From Toxorhynchites rutilus septentrionalis (Eukaryota > Arthropoda > Insecta > Diptera > Culicidae), in contig NC_073745.1 of the NCBI RefSeq assembly GCF_029784135.1, positions 56,623,705 to 56,687,704 on the forward strand: 64,000 nucleotides of DNA, written 5' to 3'. Shown piece by piece: positions 23,090 through 34,004 of this stretch (its first letter is position 1; each line of letters opens with the position of its first letter). The notes under the pieces are model-generated. The model saw only the letters and a program-made list of their open reading frames with translations, searched no databases and had not been told where the DNA came from. Both the position numbers and the translations under genes were made by a program.

Positions 23090-24068
23090 GAAAACCTCAG
23101 TCCTAAAATCTACAATCAAGATTTGGAATTCGAAATCTCCGTTATTAAGTACTCGGATTTCGATTCCAGAATTTTGAATCTTCATTCCACACACGAGTTG
23201 TCTTAATCTGCAATTATGATCGAAATCTGGAGTACTAAATAGAGATCTGAATCCAAAGCATTAGATCGGAATCAGGAAATGGTCATGGTCATCTCCAAGA
23301 GGATGTTCTAAAAACTCGTTTCGGAAACAGAAAAGTTTGTTAAATTAGTAAACCAAAATAATAAACTTTAAACTTCAATACTATCCTATTCTGATCTGAT
23401 TCTCAGTTTTTAGGTTCTCAGATTCTTGGATTCTCACATTCTCAGAATCCTTGATCATCAAATTTTCAGATTCTCAGATTCTCTAATTCTCAAATTTTTA
23501 GACCCTTACATTTAGTCATTCTCAAATTCTCATATGTTCAGAATTCCACATTTTCTGATTTTGAGATTCTCAAATTTCAGTTTTAACTCCAGATCTTAGA
23601 TTCATGATTCGAATTATAGATTCGAAATGTCACACATCAAATTAACTGACTTTATAAATTTTTTTTTTTTATTATTGAATACATTGTGCATTTAGTTATA
23701 AAATTTCAGTATTCTAAAATTCCGTACTTTTTCTTCAGATCTAGATTACAGACTCTAGGTGATTCCGTGAATTGGTATTCGAGATTTTAATTTCAGATTA
23801 CTGAAAATTCCTGTGAATACCATTCACAGAACCCCTAGGCTCTGTAATGTAGATCTGTAGAAAGAGTACGGAATCGAAAATCTGGTAATTTAGATTCATA
23901 TTACAGTTGCGAATACCGTATCACCGTTTTCTGATTCCGAGAATACCTAAATGTGTGAACTTCAGATTCCGGATTCCAAATTTTCAAATCCAGATGCGGT
24001 CATATTCTAGAGCCAGAATCAGATCTAGATCGCAGATTTTAAGGCAGTAACTCTTAGTAGCAGTTTTC

Positions 24069-24569
24069 TTTTTTTTTATCCTTTGTTTTATTTTAGGCTC
24101 ATTAGCATTTTAGCTGTAACAGAGCCGAATTTTAATCGTGTACATGTCACATGTTTATCATATCTATAATTAGCACATTTACACAGTTGCCATTTTTCGG
24201 CGTTAGAATATTCCCTTCTATACCATTGCATATGGTACACATTTTTGCACAGTAGCCATTTAGGCGTAAGAGTTTTCTATCTGTTCTTCCATTATCCAGT
24301 TAGACCGGACAGCGGAGACAGTTGATTGATCATTGTTGAGTTATTTATAGAACAGCAGCCCGATGTTTCTTGCAGAGCAGCACAGTTGTATGGATGAATC
24401 GATCTTATTTCGACCGTGGATCGATCTCCATCCCTGATGATTGTTGCATGGACGTAGTTATTCTCTAACAACACAAAGATGGTCAATGAGGGCCCTGAGT
24501 TTTGAACTCACGATCGATCGCTTACTAAGCGAACGCGCAACCAATGTGGCTACGGAGATCCCCCCAATT
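24069..24569 (-). mobile_element. tRNA-derived SINE, family 1, copy 3
   Basis: Reverse-oriented copy of the SINE at 16608 and 19378. The head is at the right (about 24500-24569) and the tail, AGGCTCATTAGC in plus reading, at the left. A 9-bp duplication GCAGTTTTC is at 24060-24068 and 24570-24578. It sits in quasi-repeat DNA. Confidence 0.85.
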
Positions 24570-25889
24570 GCAGTTTTCGTTAATATAATATATAGCTCAA
24601 GATTTCAGGTAGCAGATAAATCTCCGAGCAGCAGATTAGGAGAGATCTTTTGTTTTTGAAACGAGTTTTCTCAGTTTCTGAGGATCAGAAGTCTGAAACC
24701 TAAAAATAGAAATTTGGAAATCTAAAATATGAAATCTGGAAATCAATATTTTTCGAAGTCTGAAAATCTGTAAATCAAAGAATCAAAATCATAAAATCTT
24801 AGAATCTCAAGAACTCCAAGATCTAGAGATTTGAAATCTGAAATCTAAAATCAGTAACCGGAGAATCCGAAATCTGAAAATCCTAAAATCTCCTAATCTA
24901 GAATCTGAGAATCTGAACATGAGGGAATCTAGAATTTAAGGCTTTGAAATTCTGAAATCTGAAAATATATCTGATAGTCTAAGAATTTGAAAGTCAAAGA
25001 ATTTAAGAATCTAAGAATCTAAGAATCTAAAATGTAGGAATCTATGAATCTAAGAATCAAAAAATCTAAGAATCTAAGAATCTGATAATCTGAGAATCCC
25101 AAAATCTGGAAGTCAGAGAATCTGCGAATCTGAGAATTGATGAGTTCAAGAGTTTCACATTCCTGAGAATCGGAAAATTCAAATTCTGAAATCGAAAAAT
25201 TCAAAATTGAATTCCAAAATCGAAATCGGTATCTGGATTCGAAAGCTGGAACTAGTATATATTTGGGGTTTTGGAGGAATAGTACGAAACTAGAATAAGA
25301 CTATGGAAGTTTGAGTCGGAATTTAGAATTGAAATCGAAATCGGAACAGACGGATCTGAGATCAAGTTTTGGAACCGGAAAACGCTATTCAACTTCAGGT
25401 TCCTAATCGGGAATAATAATTCAGAATCGGTATCGGACATCGCAATCAGAATCGGATGCTGAACTATAAATCTGGAACAAGAATCTGAAAGAAGGATGTA
25501 CATTTAGTAGCTGAATCGAGAATCAATACTAGGGATCGGAAAAGGGACAATGAATCGTAATCAGGATTCATAATCTGGAAACGAAACTAAGAATCTAGAA
25601 TCGGAATCTGGTGGGTTGAACAGGGATCGAAAGTCGGAATAACCGAAATCTGGAATCAAAATCAGGATCCGCAAATAAACTGGGACTAACATTTCAATCC
25701 GAGAGCTGGAATCGAAATAAGAATTTGCAATTGAAAACCAGAATCCGAATCTGAAATCAGGATTTAAAATTGAAAGCTGGGTCCTAATTCGGGAATACCC
25801 TGGAAACCTAAATCGGGAATTGGAATCAGGAATCATAATCTATAGTCGTGATCGCAATCCTGGAACGAAATTACGAATCTGGCATCGGA

Positions 25890-27240
25890 ATTTATTTATT
25901 TATTTATTTAAATCTGATTCATCTGACATCTGTGGTCTTAATGAATAAATATATAATAATATAGTACAATTATTTATACAATCGACGAACTAGTTAATCT
26001 GTTTTTAAAGCGGCTGGATGTCTCGCCGAAATCAAATATATCCTCCACCAATGTGAAAGTTCGAATCATCGACGACAGCGGTTCGTTGTATCCGATGAAG
26101 TCGGTTTTGTAGCAAAGATTGCTGTCGGAGAGACCGTTGAGCAGCACGAAGGTCCAGTAATGAAAGTAGCCGAGGAGAATCAACTTCCCCATTGAACAGC
26201 TTTGATACGAAAATTGCCTGTTGTATTCTGCGTCTTCTCTCAAGAGTGTCCAGGCTTAAAAGTCTGCATCGATCCGGGTAAGCAGGAAGATTCAATGGAT
26301 CGCACCAAGGTAGATGACGCAAGGCCAACCGGATGAATCTTCGCTGTACACGCTCAATCTTCAAATTCCAGAAAATCACATTGGGAGTCCAAACAACGGC
26401 TGCAGTTTCGAGAATTGGTCGTACTAAAGCGCAATATAAGGACTTCAAGCAGTATGGGTCAGTGAAATCCTTCGCAATCTTCGAAATAAATCCGAGCTGT
26501 CGGTTTGCCTTAGCAATGATTGAGGTGTAATGAGCGTTGAAGTTCAATTTCTGATCCAGCACTACTCCGAGGTCAGTAACTTTTTCAACTCTTTCAAGCA
26601 AAGCACCGTCGATGCAGTAATCAAACTGTAACGGACTTTTGGAACGATGGAACGTCATGACGGAGCACTTCGGTACGCTGATAATCAGTTTGTTTAGATG
26701 GCACCAGTCAACAAACACATTCAGCAAATGTTGCAAGCGTTGGCAGTCTTCAGCTGAACGGATTATGTAGAATATTTTCAAATCATCAGCATAAATTAAT
26801 TTGCAGTTCAACCCTAATTTCGCAACAATGTCATTAAAAAATAATATGAACAACAAAGGGCCTAAGTTGCTTCCTTGAGGAACTCCAGAAGAATTGCAGA
26901 AGCACGAGGAAACGCAGCCATGAATTTTAACGCGCAGTTTTCTTTCCGTTAGGTATGATCTCATCCACGACACGAGTTTTGCCGATGATCCGAGACGTGA
27001 TAGTTTAACCAATAGTATGTTGTGGTCGATCCTATCGAAAGCCGCCTTCAGATCGGTATAGATGACATCGACTTGAGCCTTGCCCTCCATAGCAGTAATG
27101 CAGGTGTTGCTGAAGTTTAACAGATTCGTGGTGACCGACCTGCCGGGCATGAAGCCGTGCTGATCGGTAGAGATGTAACGCTTGGATTGAGTAAGAATAA
27201 CTTCACTGACGATGATCTCAAATAGCTTGGACGCAGGACC
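25890..27240 (-). mobile_element. CR1/Jockey-like LINE, 5'-truncated
   Basis: The minus-strand fragment begins inside the reverse transcriptase at about 27240 and ends in a tetranucleotide tail, (TAAA)n on the minus strand at 25910-25890. The 3' UTR is very short. The endonuclease and ORF1 are missing, as in most 5'-truncated LINE copies. Confidence 0.85.
25974..27240 (-). pseudogene. CR1-like LINE reverse transcriptase, partial, frameshifted
   Basis: Reverse transcriptase for target-primed insertion. The main frame is open from about 27240 to 26032. Motifs in order: ASKLFEIIV near the truncated start, TDLKAAFDRIDHN (catalytic Asp), SGVPQGSNLGPLLF, IYADDLKIF (catalytic YADD), then TDLGVVLDQKLNF, typical of CR1/Jockey elements. 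Near 26110 the natural C-terminus moves to another frame (YNEPLSS...FDFGETSSRFKNRL, ending near 25974), so there is one frameshift. The remaining sequence is well preserved, suggesting a moderately young copy. CR1 is more likely than Jockey from the ADDLKI and SNLGPLLF patterns, but that is a judgement. Confidence 0.85.
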
Positions 27241-27244
27241 CGTC

Positions 27245-28790
27245 AGGACCCGGCGAAAGCGAACTTTTCAATTTTTTTTGCAGCGGAGATCACCATGTCA
27301 TCGTCTAACCATAGTAGATTGTGAAATTTTCGGAACTCCTCCATACGATTCCTCTGTCACAGCGCGGAAAGATAGCACCCCATTTTTTCCCACGCCAACG
27401 CCAATATTTCATCCCTGTTGCTTGAGCCTGGAATTGGCAAGTTGAGCAGCATCCATCACTCGTCGGCAAACCATCCATCCATCCTAGATTGCGATATCCA
27501 GATTGACGCGCAATTTTTGCTTGATCGGCTGCTTGAGCATAGCATACCATATATAGCCCCAGCTATATAGATCAATTTCAATTACTCACGACTCGTGCTG
27601 AATGTGTGTTTGGCATGACGACGACGATGTCGACGGAGGCAGCGAGATGCGCTATCTCTCATCCTTCGGCATGCAAAACTCCCACGCTAACAAAGAGGTG
27701 GATAAAAAAAAAGGCTTGCATCGAAATTGGACATCGCGGCACATCACAACGTTCTTTGTCATCTTCACCCACAACACTGTGCGCGCTTCTCTCAGTACCA
27801 TTGGAAGATCATTTTTTTTGCGCCTTTTGATAAAGAAATTCGATTCCGACTCCACGTCGACTTTTCTGCCTATCGATTTCAGCCACTTCCACATCGTTGT
27901 CTAAGATAACACAACAACAGGCAGGAGAAGCCCATCATCCTTAACTCTCGCAGTCAAACCAACAGCGGCACAATTCACTCAGGTCCTGGTTTTCCGGTTA
28001 GGAGACGATTTACGTGGTATCACGTTTCGGTTCGGGCTTGTCAATCATTCCATGCTCACCGCGCGCATACATTTGGCACGCGTGCACCCACACACAGAAG
28101 CGCACAGAAACGGGTGGTGTGAAAATCCATTTCCAACCCCAAACGATTTGCTTACTAGAAGGGGGGGAGGATCGAAAATGTGTCTTCCCAAACAGTGATA
28201 GGGGTGTCGTGATTGGTGGATTATTCCAAGCCTTTATTTTGCTGATTTTGAAATTTGCTCCGCTCGTAAACGACAACGAACGACTTTCCGTACTAAGTAT
28301 GTTTGTACACATAAATATAATGATACTCTTTTCTTGACTGTAACTTAAAGACTTTGGAATTTTCGCCTTTGTCCTTTTCCAAGCTGGATTATCGCTGTGA
28401 GGTTTTGACTTCTAATCTTGGACAGCCCATTTACGACACCTTTGGTGTGTGCGTTAATACACGGTTTTTCCAACACCCCTCATCCGCTTCCGCTGACTGT
28501 CTTCCGGAAAACGGACAGGGAAAACACCATCAAAAGGCAGCAGCACCTTGCTTCCGTATGTTTCTCGGATTCGTTAATTGTGTTTGCGAATAAGCGTTCA
28601 TAGGATTCGGACGAGAATATGTGGTGTGTACACGTTGTAAATGAATGGATTCGTAGGGTTATTCGGATCAATTTAAATCCCATTAGGTTTCATTATTCTG
28701 AACGATGTATGTACCAGTGTCTGTCACTACACAATTCTTCTGACAACGGTGACTTTTTCCCGGTTTGTGTAGCAAAATGGCTTTCAAACG
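27245..28790. other. No recognisable gene
   Basis: Unique-looking DNA with several overlapping short frames on both strands and no motif I recognise. GC is somewhat higher than in the neighbouring repeats. Confidence 0.45.
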
Positions 28791-28792
28791 AA

Positions 28793-29034
28793 CACCATGT
28801 GTGCCAAATAAGTTTCTGGGCTGGTAGTAAAAATAACCTTTTAAACGTGTTATTTTTATATTTGTAGATTTTTTATTTGAGGTAGTTCCCTCCAGCTTCA
28901 ATACATTATTCACATCGATTCAATAGCGATTCAAATGTGTGTTCCAGCTAATTTTGAAAAATTGTACTTAAAGTTTCGGCCGAATCCGTTCGAATCCGGC
29001 CCTTTTTTCGTCAAATTGTTCTTTAAATTTTGTC
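28793..29034 (-). mobile_element. Possible mariner-like relic (3' end)
   Basis: Minus-strand frame near 28940-28880 reads SLLNRCE*CIEAGGNYLK, close to the C-terminal motif of mariner-type transposases (a conserved Cys-Ile-Glu-x-Gly-Gly-Asn-Tyr). The right part of the same old sequence appears to continue beyond the LINE at 33391. Heavily decayed, tentative. Confidence 0.4.
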
Positions 29035-29049
29035 TTGAGTTTTGGCAAT
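29035..29049. repeat. Left target-site duplication of I-clade LINE (15 bp)
   Basis: TTGAGTTTTGGCAAT occurs here and at 33376-33390, exactly bracketing the LINE. Confidence 0.85.
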
Positions 29050-29343
29050 GGCAAGCAAAATCAGGTTCCTCCTGGTTTCCGTGGGAATAATTCACCTTCG
29101 AATGGCCCAGCACTCGAGGGGACATCAAAAACCCCAACTGTCCCTGTTTTTCCGTCCAGTTCAACTTCCCAATCGGGATTTATAAAGTTGTCTGACCTTT
29201 TGGACCAAATCTTCAAGTGTTTTAATGTTTCCGACTCCATCAGAACCATTGTCATTTCAATGCTTCCAGTGTTAAAGACAATTTTGCAACAATTGATGCA
29301 AACATGGCCCCTCCTTGCAATGATTATCTCTCTTGATGTCTAA
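29050..29343 (+). pseudogene. I-clade LINE ORF1, C-terminal fragment
   Basis: The last ~98 residues of the nucleocapsid-like ORF1 protein are open up to TAA at 29341-29343: a proline/serine-rich stretch (PPGFRGNNSPSNGP...), then a hydrophobic helical tail (SMLPVLKTILQQLMQTWPLL). No zinc knuckle remains because of 5' truncation at the insertion boundary. ORF1 proteins coat the RNA intermediate. The stop overlaps the ORF2 start by 8 nt (ATGTCTAA), suggesting coupled translation or reinitiation in the ancestor. Confidence 0.65.
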
Positions 29344-32300
29344 TTTAAATAGAGAGGTCGGAGATATCACTGTTTTACAGTGGAATTGTCGTAGTCTTAT
29401 CCCTAAATTGGATACATTCAAATTTTTAATTCATAAGTTCAATTGTGATGTTTTTGCTCTGTCCGAAACTTGGCTTTCTTCGCGAGATGATCTCTCTTTC
29501 CACAATTTTAATATCATACGCTTGGACCGTGATGACAGATACGGAGGGGTGCTATTGGGTATCAATAAGTGCCACTCATTTTTTCGAATTGACCTCCCAC
29601 CTATTGGATGGATCGAAGCTGTTGCTTGTCATGCAAACATCAGAGGCAAAGACCTCTGTATTGTCAGCTTGTATTGGCCTCCGAGAGCTGCGGTTAGCCG
29701 CAATTGTTGACATGTGCTCACTCCTTCCTGAGCCACGATTGATCTTGGGAGACTTCAACTCTCACGGAACTGCTTGGGGGGAACAGTACGACGACAATCG
29801 TTTGATATATGACCTTTGTAACAGCTTCAATATGACCGTTTTGAACACTGGGGAAACAACACGTGTACCTAAACCTCCTGCTAACCCAAGTGCTCTTGAC
29901 CTCTCGCTTTGCTCGAATTCACTATCGTTAGATTGCAAGTGGAATGTAATCCAGAACCCCAACGGTAGTGATCACTTGCCAATCAAAATTTCCATCACCA
30001 TTGGTTCGAATTCTTCTGAATCTATAAACATGGCATATGACCTCACAAGACACATTGACTGGAAAAAATATGCGGACGCGATTGCTCTAGCCATCAATTC
30101 CAGAGATGGTTTGCCTCCATTGGAGGAGTATAACTTCCTTTCTCGTTTGATATATGACAGCGCGGTTCGCGCTCAAACGAAACCCATCCCAGGCTCCACT
30201 TTTCGTCAAAGGCCTTCCAATCCATGGTGGGATAGCCAATGTTCCAAGCTTTATCAGGATAAATCGAACGCATTTAAAGCTTTTCGGAAACGTGGAACCA
30301 TTGAGAATTTTCAAACGTATTTGGACCTTGAAAATCAATTTAAAAACTTGATCAAAGGGAAAAAACGTGCTTATTGGCGAAATTTCGTGGGAGGTTTGTC
30401 ACGAGAAACGTCAATGAAAAAATTATGGAAAGTGGCTCGAAACATGAGAAATCGCTCTTCATCGAATGAAAGCGAAGAATATTCACATCGATGGATTTTG
30501 AATTTTGCACGGAAGGTTTGTCCCGATTCCGCTCCTGTGCAAAAAATTGTTCGAGATATACCACAAGATAGGTGCGATCTTGATTCTGAGTTTTCGATGG
30601 TAGAATTCTCTCTTGCTCTCCTTTCTTGTAACAATTCTGCTCCAGGAACGGATAGAATTAAGTTCAACTTGTTAAAAAACCTCCCTGATGTGGCGAAACA
30701 TCGCTTGTTGAATTTATTCAATCGGTTTCTGGATCATAATATTGTTCCAGATGATTGGAGACAAGTGCGAATTATAGCTATTCAAAAACCCGGAAAACCC
30801 GCGTCCGACTTCAATTCGTACCGCCCAATAGCAATGCTGTCTTGTATACGGAAATTGTTGGAGAAAATGATCTTGTTTCGCCTTGATCATTGGGTTGAAA
30901 CGAATGGCTTACTCTCAGATACACAATATGGGTTCCGCAGGGGCAAGGGGACGAATGATTGTCTTGCGTTGCTTTCTTCAGAAATTCAAATGGCTTACGC
31001 CGAAAAAAAAACAAATGGCTTCAGTATTCTTGGACATAAAGGGGGCCTTTGATTCTGTTTCAATAGAGGTTTTGTCAGACAAATTACACTCTCGGGGTCT
31101 GCCGCCTCTGTTGAATAATATGTTATATATCTTGCTTTGTGAGAAACAGTCGAATTTTTCTCACGGGGATTCGACAGTAAATCGGGTCTCTTACATGGGC
31201 CTCCCCCAGGGCTCATGTTTAAGCCCCCTTTTGTACAACTTCTATGTAAGCGACATCGACAATTGCCTTACACAAAATTGCAGCCTAAGACAACTTGCAG
31301 ATGATGGAGTGGTGTCTGTCGTAGGATCAAACGAATCCGACCTGCAAGGACCCTTACAAGATACTTTGAACAATTTTTCAACCTGGGCCATTGGGCTAGG
31401 GATCGAATTCTCCACGGAGAAAACAGAGATGGTGGTTTTTTCTAGGAAGCATAGACCAGCAAAACCAAAGCTTCAACTTTTGGGTAAACCGATCACTCAT
31501 GCTATGTCATTCAAGTATCTTGGGGTCTGATTCGACTCCAAATGTACTTGGGGGGCCCATATTAGGTATCTGAGTAAAAAATGCCAACAAAGAATAAACT
31601 TTCTCCGTACAATTACCGGCACATGGTGGGGAGCCCATCCAGAAGATCTTATAATGTTGTATAGAACAACTATTCTCTCAGTGATGGAGTATGGCAGTTT
31701 CTGTTTTCAATCAGCTGCCAAAACACACCTCATTAAACTCGAGCGAATTCAGTATCTTTGTCTCCGTATTGCGTTGGGATGTATGCCCTCAACGCATACC
31801 ATGAGTCTCGAGGTTTTGGCAGGCCTACTCCCACTAAAAGATCGCTTCAATTTATTATCTCTTCGGTTCCTCATCCGGTGTAAGGTTATGAACCCATTGG
31901 TGATCAGAAATTTTGAGCAGCTTATCGAGCTAAATTTTCATTCAGGATTCATGAGCTCATATCATGAATTTATCTCCATGCAGGTTGATCCTTCTTCGTA
32001 TACTCCCAACCGTGTTTGTTTTCCTGACTACATCAATTCCTCTGTACATGTTGATCTGTTCATGAAGGAGAAAATCCATGGAATTCCAGATTATCATCGA
32101 TCGGGGATCGTTCCTACGATCTTCAATGCAAAGTATGGGCGTGTCAATTGTAATAATATGTACTTTACTGATGGGTCCTCTATGAATGAGTCCACAGGAT
32201 TTGGAGTGTTCAACGAAATTTTTAGCACCTCCCACAGTCTTCAGAATCCTTGCTCTGTGTATATTGCTGAATTGGCAGCAATACATTGGGCGCTGGACAG

Positions 32301-33009
32301 CGTCGCCTCACGACCTGTTGAACACTATTACATTGTAACGGATAGTCTTAGCTCTGTCGAAGCTATCCGTTCAGTGAGGCCGGAAAAGCACTCGCCGTAC
32401 TTCCTTGAGAGAATACGAGAAAATTTGAGTGCTTTAACCAGACGCTGTTATGTCATTACCTTTGTCTGGGTCCCTTCACAATGCTCAATTCCGGGTAACG
32501 AGAGGGCTGACTCATTGGCAAAGGTAGGTGCAATTGAAGGTGATATTTATCAGCGTCAAATCGCTTTCAATGAATTTTATTCTTTAGTCCGTAAAAATAC
32601 CATCGCTAACTGGCAACGTAAATGGAACGAAGATGAATTGGGCCGGTGGTTTCACTCGATTATCCCTAAGGTTAGCCTCAAACCATGGTTCAAAAGTCTG
32701 GACTTAAGTCGGGACTTTATTCGCACCTTCTCTCGACTCATGTCCAATCACTGTTCGTTAGACGCGCTACTCTTTCGTTTCAATCTGGCCGGCAGCAATA
32801 TCTGCGTTTGTGGCCAAGGTTACCACGACATCGAACACGTTGTTTGGTCGTGCGAGGTGTATCTTGTTGCCAGATCGAATTTAGAAAACTCTCTTCGGGC
32901 TAGAGAAAGGCAGCCCAATGTGCCGGTGAGAGATGTGTTGGCTCGGTTAGACCTTGATTACATGTCCCAAATATATGTCTTCCTAAAAGCTATCGATCTT
33001 CGTGTGTGA
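29336..33009 (+). pseudogene. I-clade LINE ORF2 (EN-RT-RNase H), three lesions
   Basis: ORF2 nicks the target DNA and reverse-transcribes the element RNA. The start is the ATG at 29336. The APE-type endonuclease keeps QWNCRS, LSETWL, GDFNSHG, ALDLSL and SDHLP. The RT has YGFRRGKGTNDCL, FLDIKGAFDS, GLPQGSCLSPLL and LADDGVV (Leu in place of the usual Tyr before ADD). RNase H has YFTDGSS, AELAAIHWAL, TDSLSS and NERADSLAK. A Cys/His block, CVCGQGYHDIEHVVWSC, precedes the stop. Lesions: a frameshift near 29690, a frameshift at an A-run near 31003, and a TGA at 31528-31530 where Trp would fit. The catalytic residues are otherwise present, so decay is recent to moderate. Frames used are 29336-29710, about 29690-31052, about 31000-31530 and 31531-33009. 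Confidence 0.92.
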
Positions 33010-33375
33010 TTGTCCTTATATCCTTATATTCTCCTTTTCCTTTTCCTTCGCGAGAAATCAAATCCCTTCTTACTAACAATAGAATAAGGTGAAATGTAAA
33101 TACATGTTAGATATAAGATAGGCTTAAGAATTGAGTATGATGAATGTGAGTGCGAATGTGAGTGTGAACATTGTCAACATATCCTTATATCCCATCCTTT
33201 TCCTGAAACAAAATGTCACCCTTCTAAACTCGAGCAAGCCGCGAGTAATCGGTTCTCTACTTCATTAACGTTAGAATTAATAAAAAATGTTTATATATAC
33301 TTGTAACTATACAGATAGGAGTTTGGCTCCTTTAAACTTATGTAACTGAGCCTGTAAAAATAAACGATTTAATAA

Positions 33376-33390
33376 TTGAGTTTTGGCAAT
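33376..33390. repeat. Right target-site duplication of I-clade LINE (15 bp)
   Basis: Perfect copy of 29035-29049. Confidence 0.85.
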
Positions 33391-33575
33391 AGACATAAGT
33401 TCTTGGACTGCCGAAAAACACGTCTTGAATGTATTCTGGAGTGTAAAGCTCTTAGAATACTCGTGACCAAAGTGCTTATCGGAAGAAATATCTGTGACGA
33501 AAAAACGGGTATCGAACCCGAACCTCTGGTATGATGATGCGTGACGCTTAACCACTCGGCCACGGGAGCACATAG
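33391..33575 (-). mobile_element. tRNA-derived SINE, family 3
   Basis: The minus strand starts with a tRNA-like head, GCTCCCGTGGCCGAGTGG (A box, about 33571-33550), and GGTTCGGGTTCGATACCCG (B box, about 33522-33504). A body with GGTCACGAGTATTCTAAGAGC follows. The acceptor strands do not pair and no proper anticodon arm forms, so it is not a functional tRNA. I recall closely similar dispersed sequences from mosquito genomes. It predates the LINE, which inserted next to or within its 3' part. Confidence 0.7.
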
Positions 33576-34000
33576 AGTTACAAAGTGTCACATCTGGCAA
33601 ATGTGACTGACAATTTGTGGCACAGACGCAATTCTAAGTCAAAACATCAAGTAAAATTTAGACTTAGCGCGTTATCGTTGGGCGTCTCTGTACAAAAAAA
33701 ACATTAAAGGAAAACGTTAATGACATAAAAAATGGGTGGGTTATATCAATGATTTAACTGCAAGGTTGACGTGGGACTACCTTAGCTTAGCAATAATTTG
33801 TTTGTATTGATTAAATTTTTAATTGATTGAAGCAATTTCCGAATTTAATTGAATTCAAAATATTTGCTTTGTGAATAAATACCATGTAAGGTCAATTCAT
33901 GCATTGTGATAGATTATGTTCTTCGTTACAAGTATTACAAGTTTCCTATCAATCAGGTTACAAGTATCAAGTATCCTATCAATCCTATCAATCAATCAAG
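33576..34000. other. No recognisable gene
   Basis: A/T-rich DNA. At 33940-34010 short words (CAAGTATCCTATCAATC) repeat several times just before the next LINE fragment. Confidence 0.5.
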
Positions 34001-34004
34001 TATC

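Larger units (their letters stand above)
22370..25889. repeat. GATTC-type quasi-repeat domain 2, opposite polarity
   Basis: Loosely periodic words GAATCTGAAATC, TCTGGAATC and AAATCTGA dominate the plus strand over most of this interval (strongest at 22370-22900 and 24660-25880), the reverse complement of the words in domain 1. Part of it, 23360-23640, reads in the opposite sense (ATTCTCAGATTC). Two SINEs interrupt it. No credible gene. Confidence 0.7.
29050..33375 (+). mobile_element. I-clade (Loner-like) non-LTR retrotransposon
   Basis: 4326 bp between perfect 15-bp duplications. It contains the end of ORF1 (about 29050-29343), ORF2 with endonuclease, reverse transcriptase, RNase H and a Cys/His C-terminus (29336-33009), and a 3' UTR of about 365 bp ending ACTGAGCCTGTAAAAATAAACG. 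It is 5'-truncated within ORF1. Presence of RNase H and the domain order place it in the I superclade; the exact family name is uncertain. Confidence 0.9.

Noticed and set aside
27600..27909. Frames around an Asp-rich stretch (DDDDVDG)
   Set aside because: Short, overlapping frames on both strands, no homology recognised.
33495..33571. tRNA-like sequence on the minus strand
   Set aside because: A and B boxes are present, but the acceptor strands do not pair and the anticodon arm is not formed; it is a SINE head.
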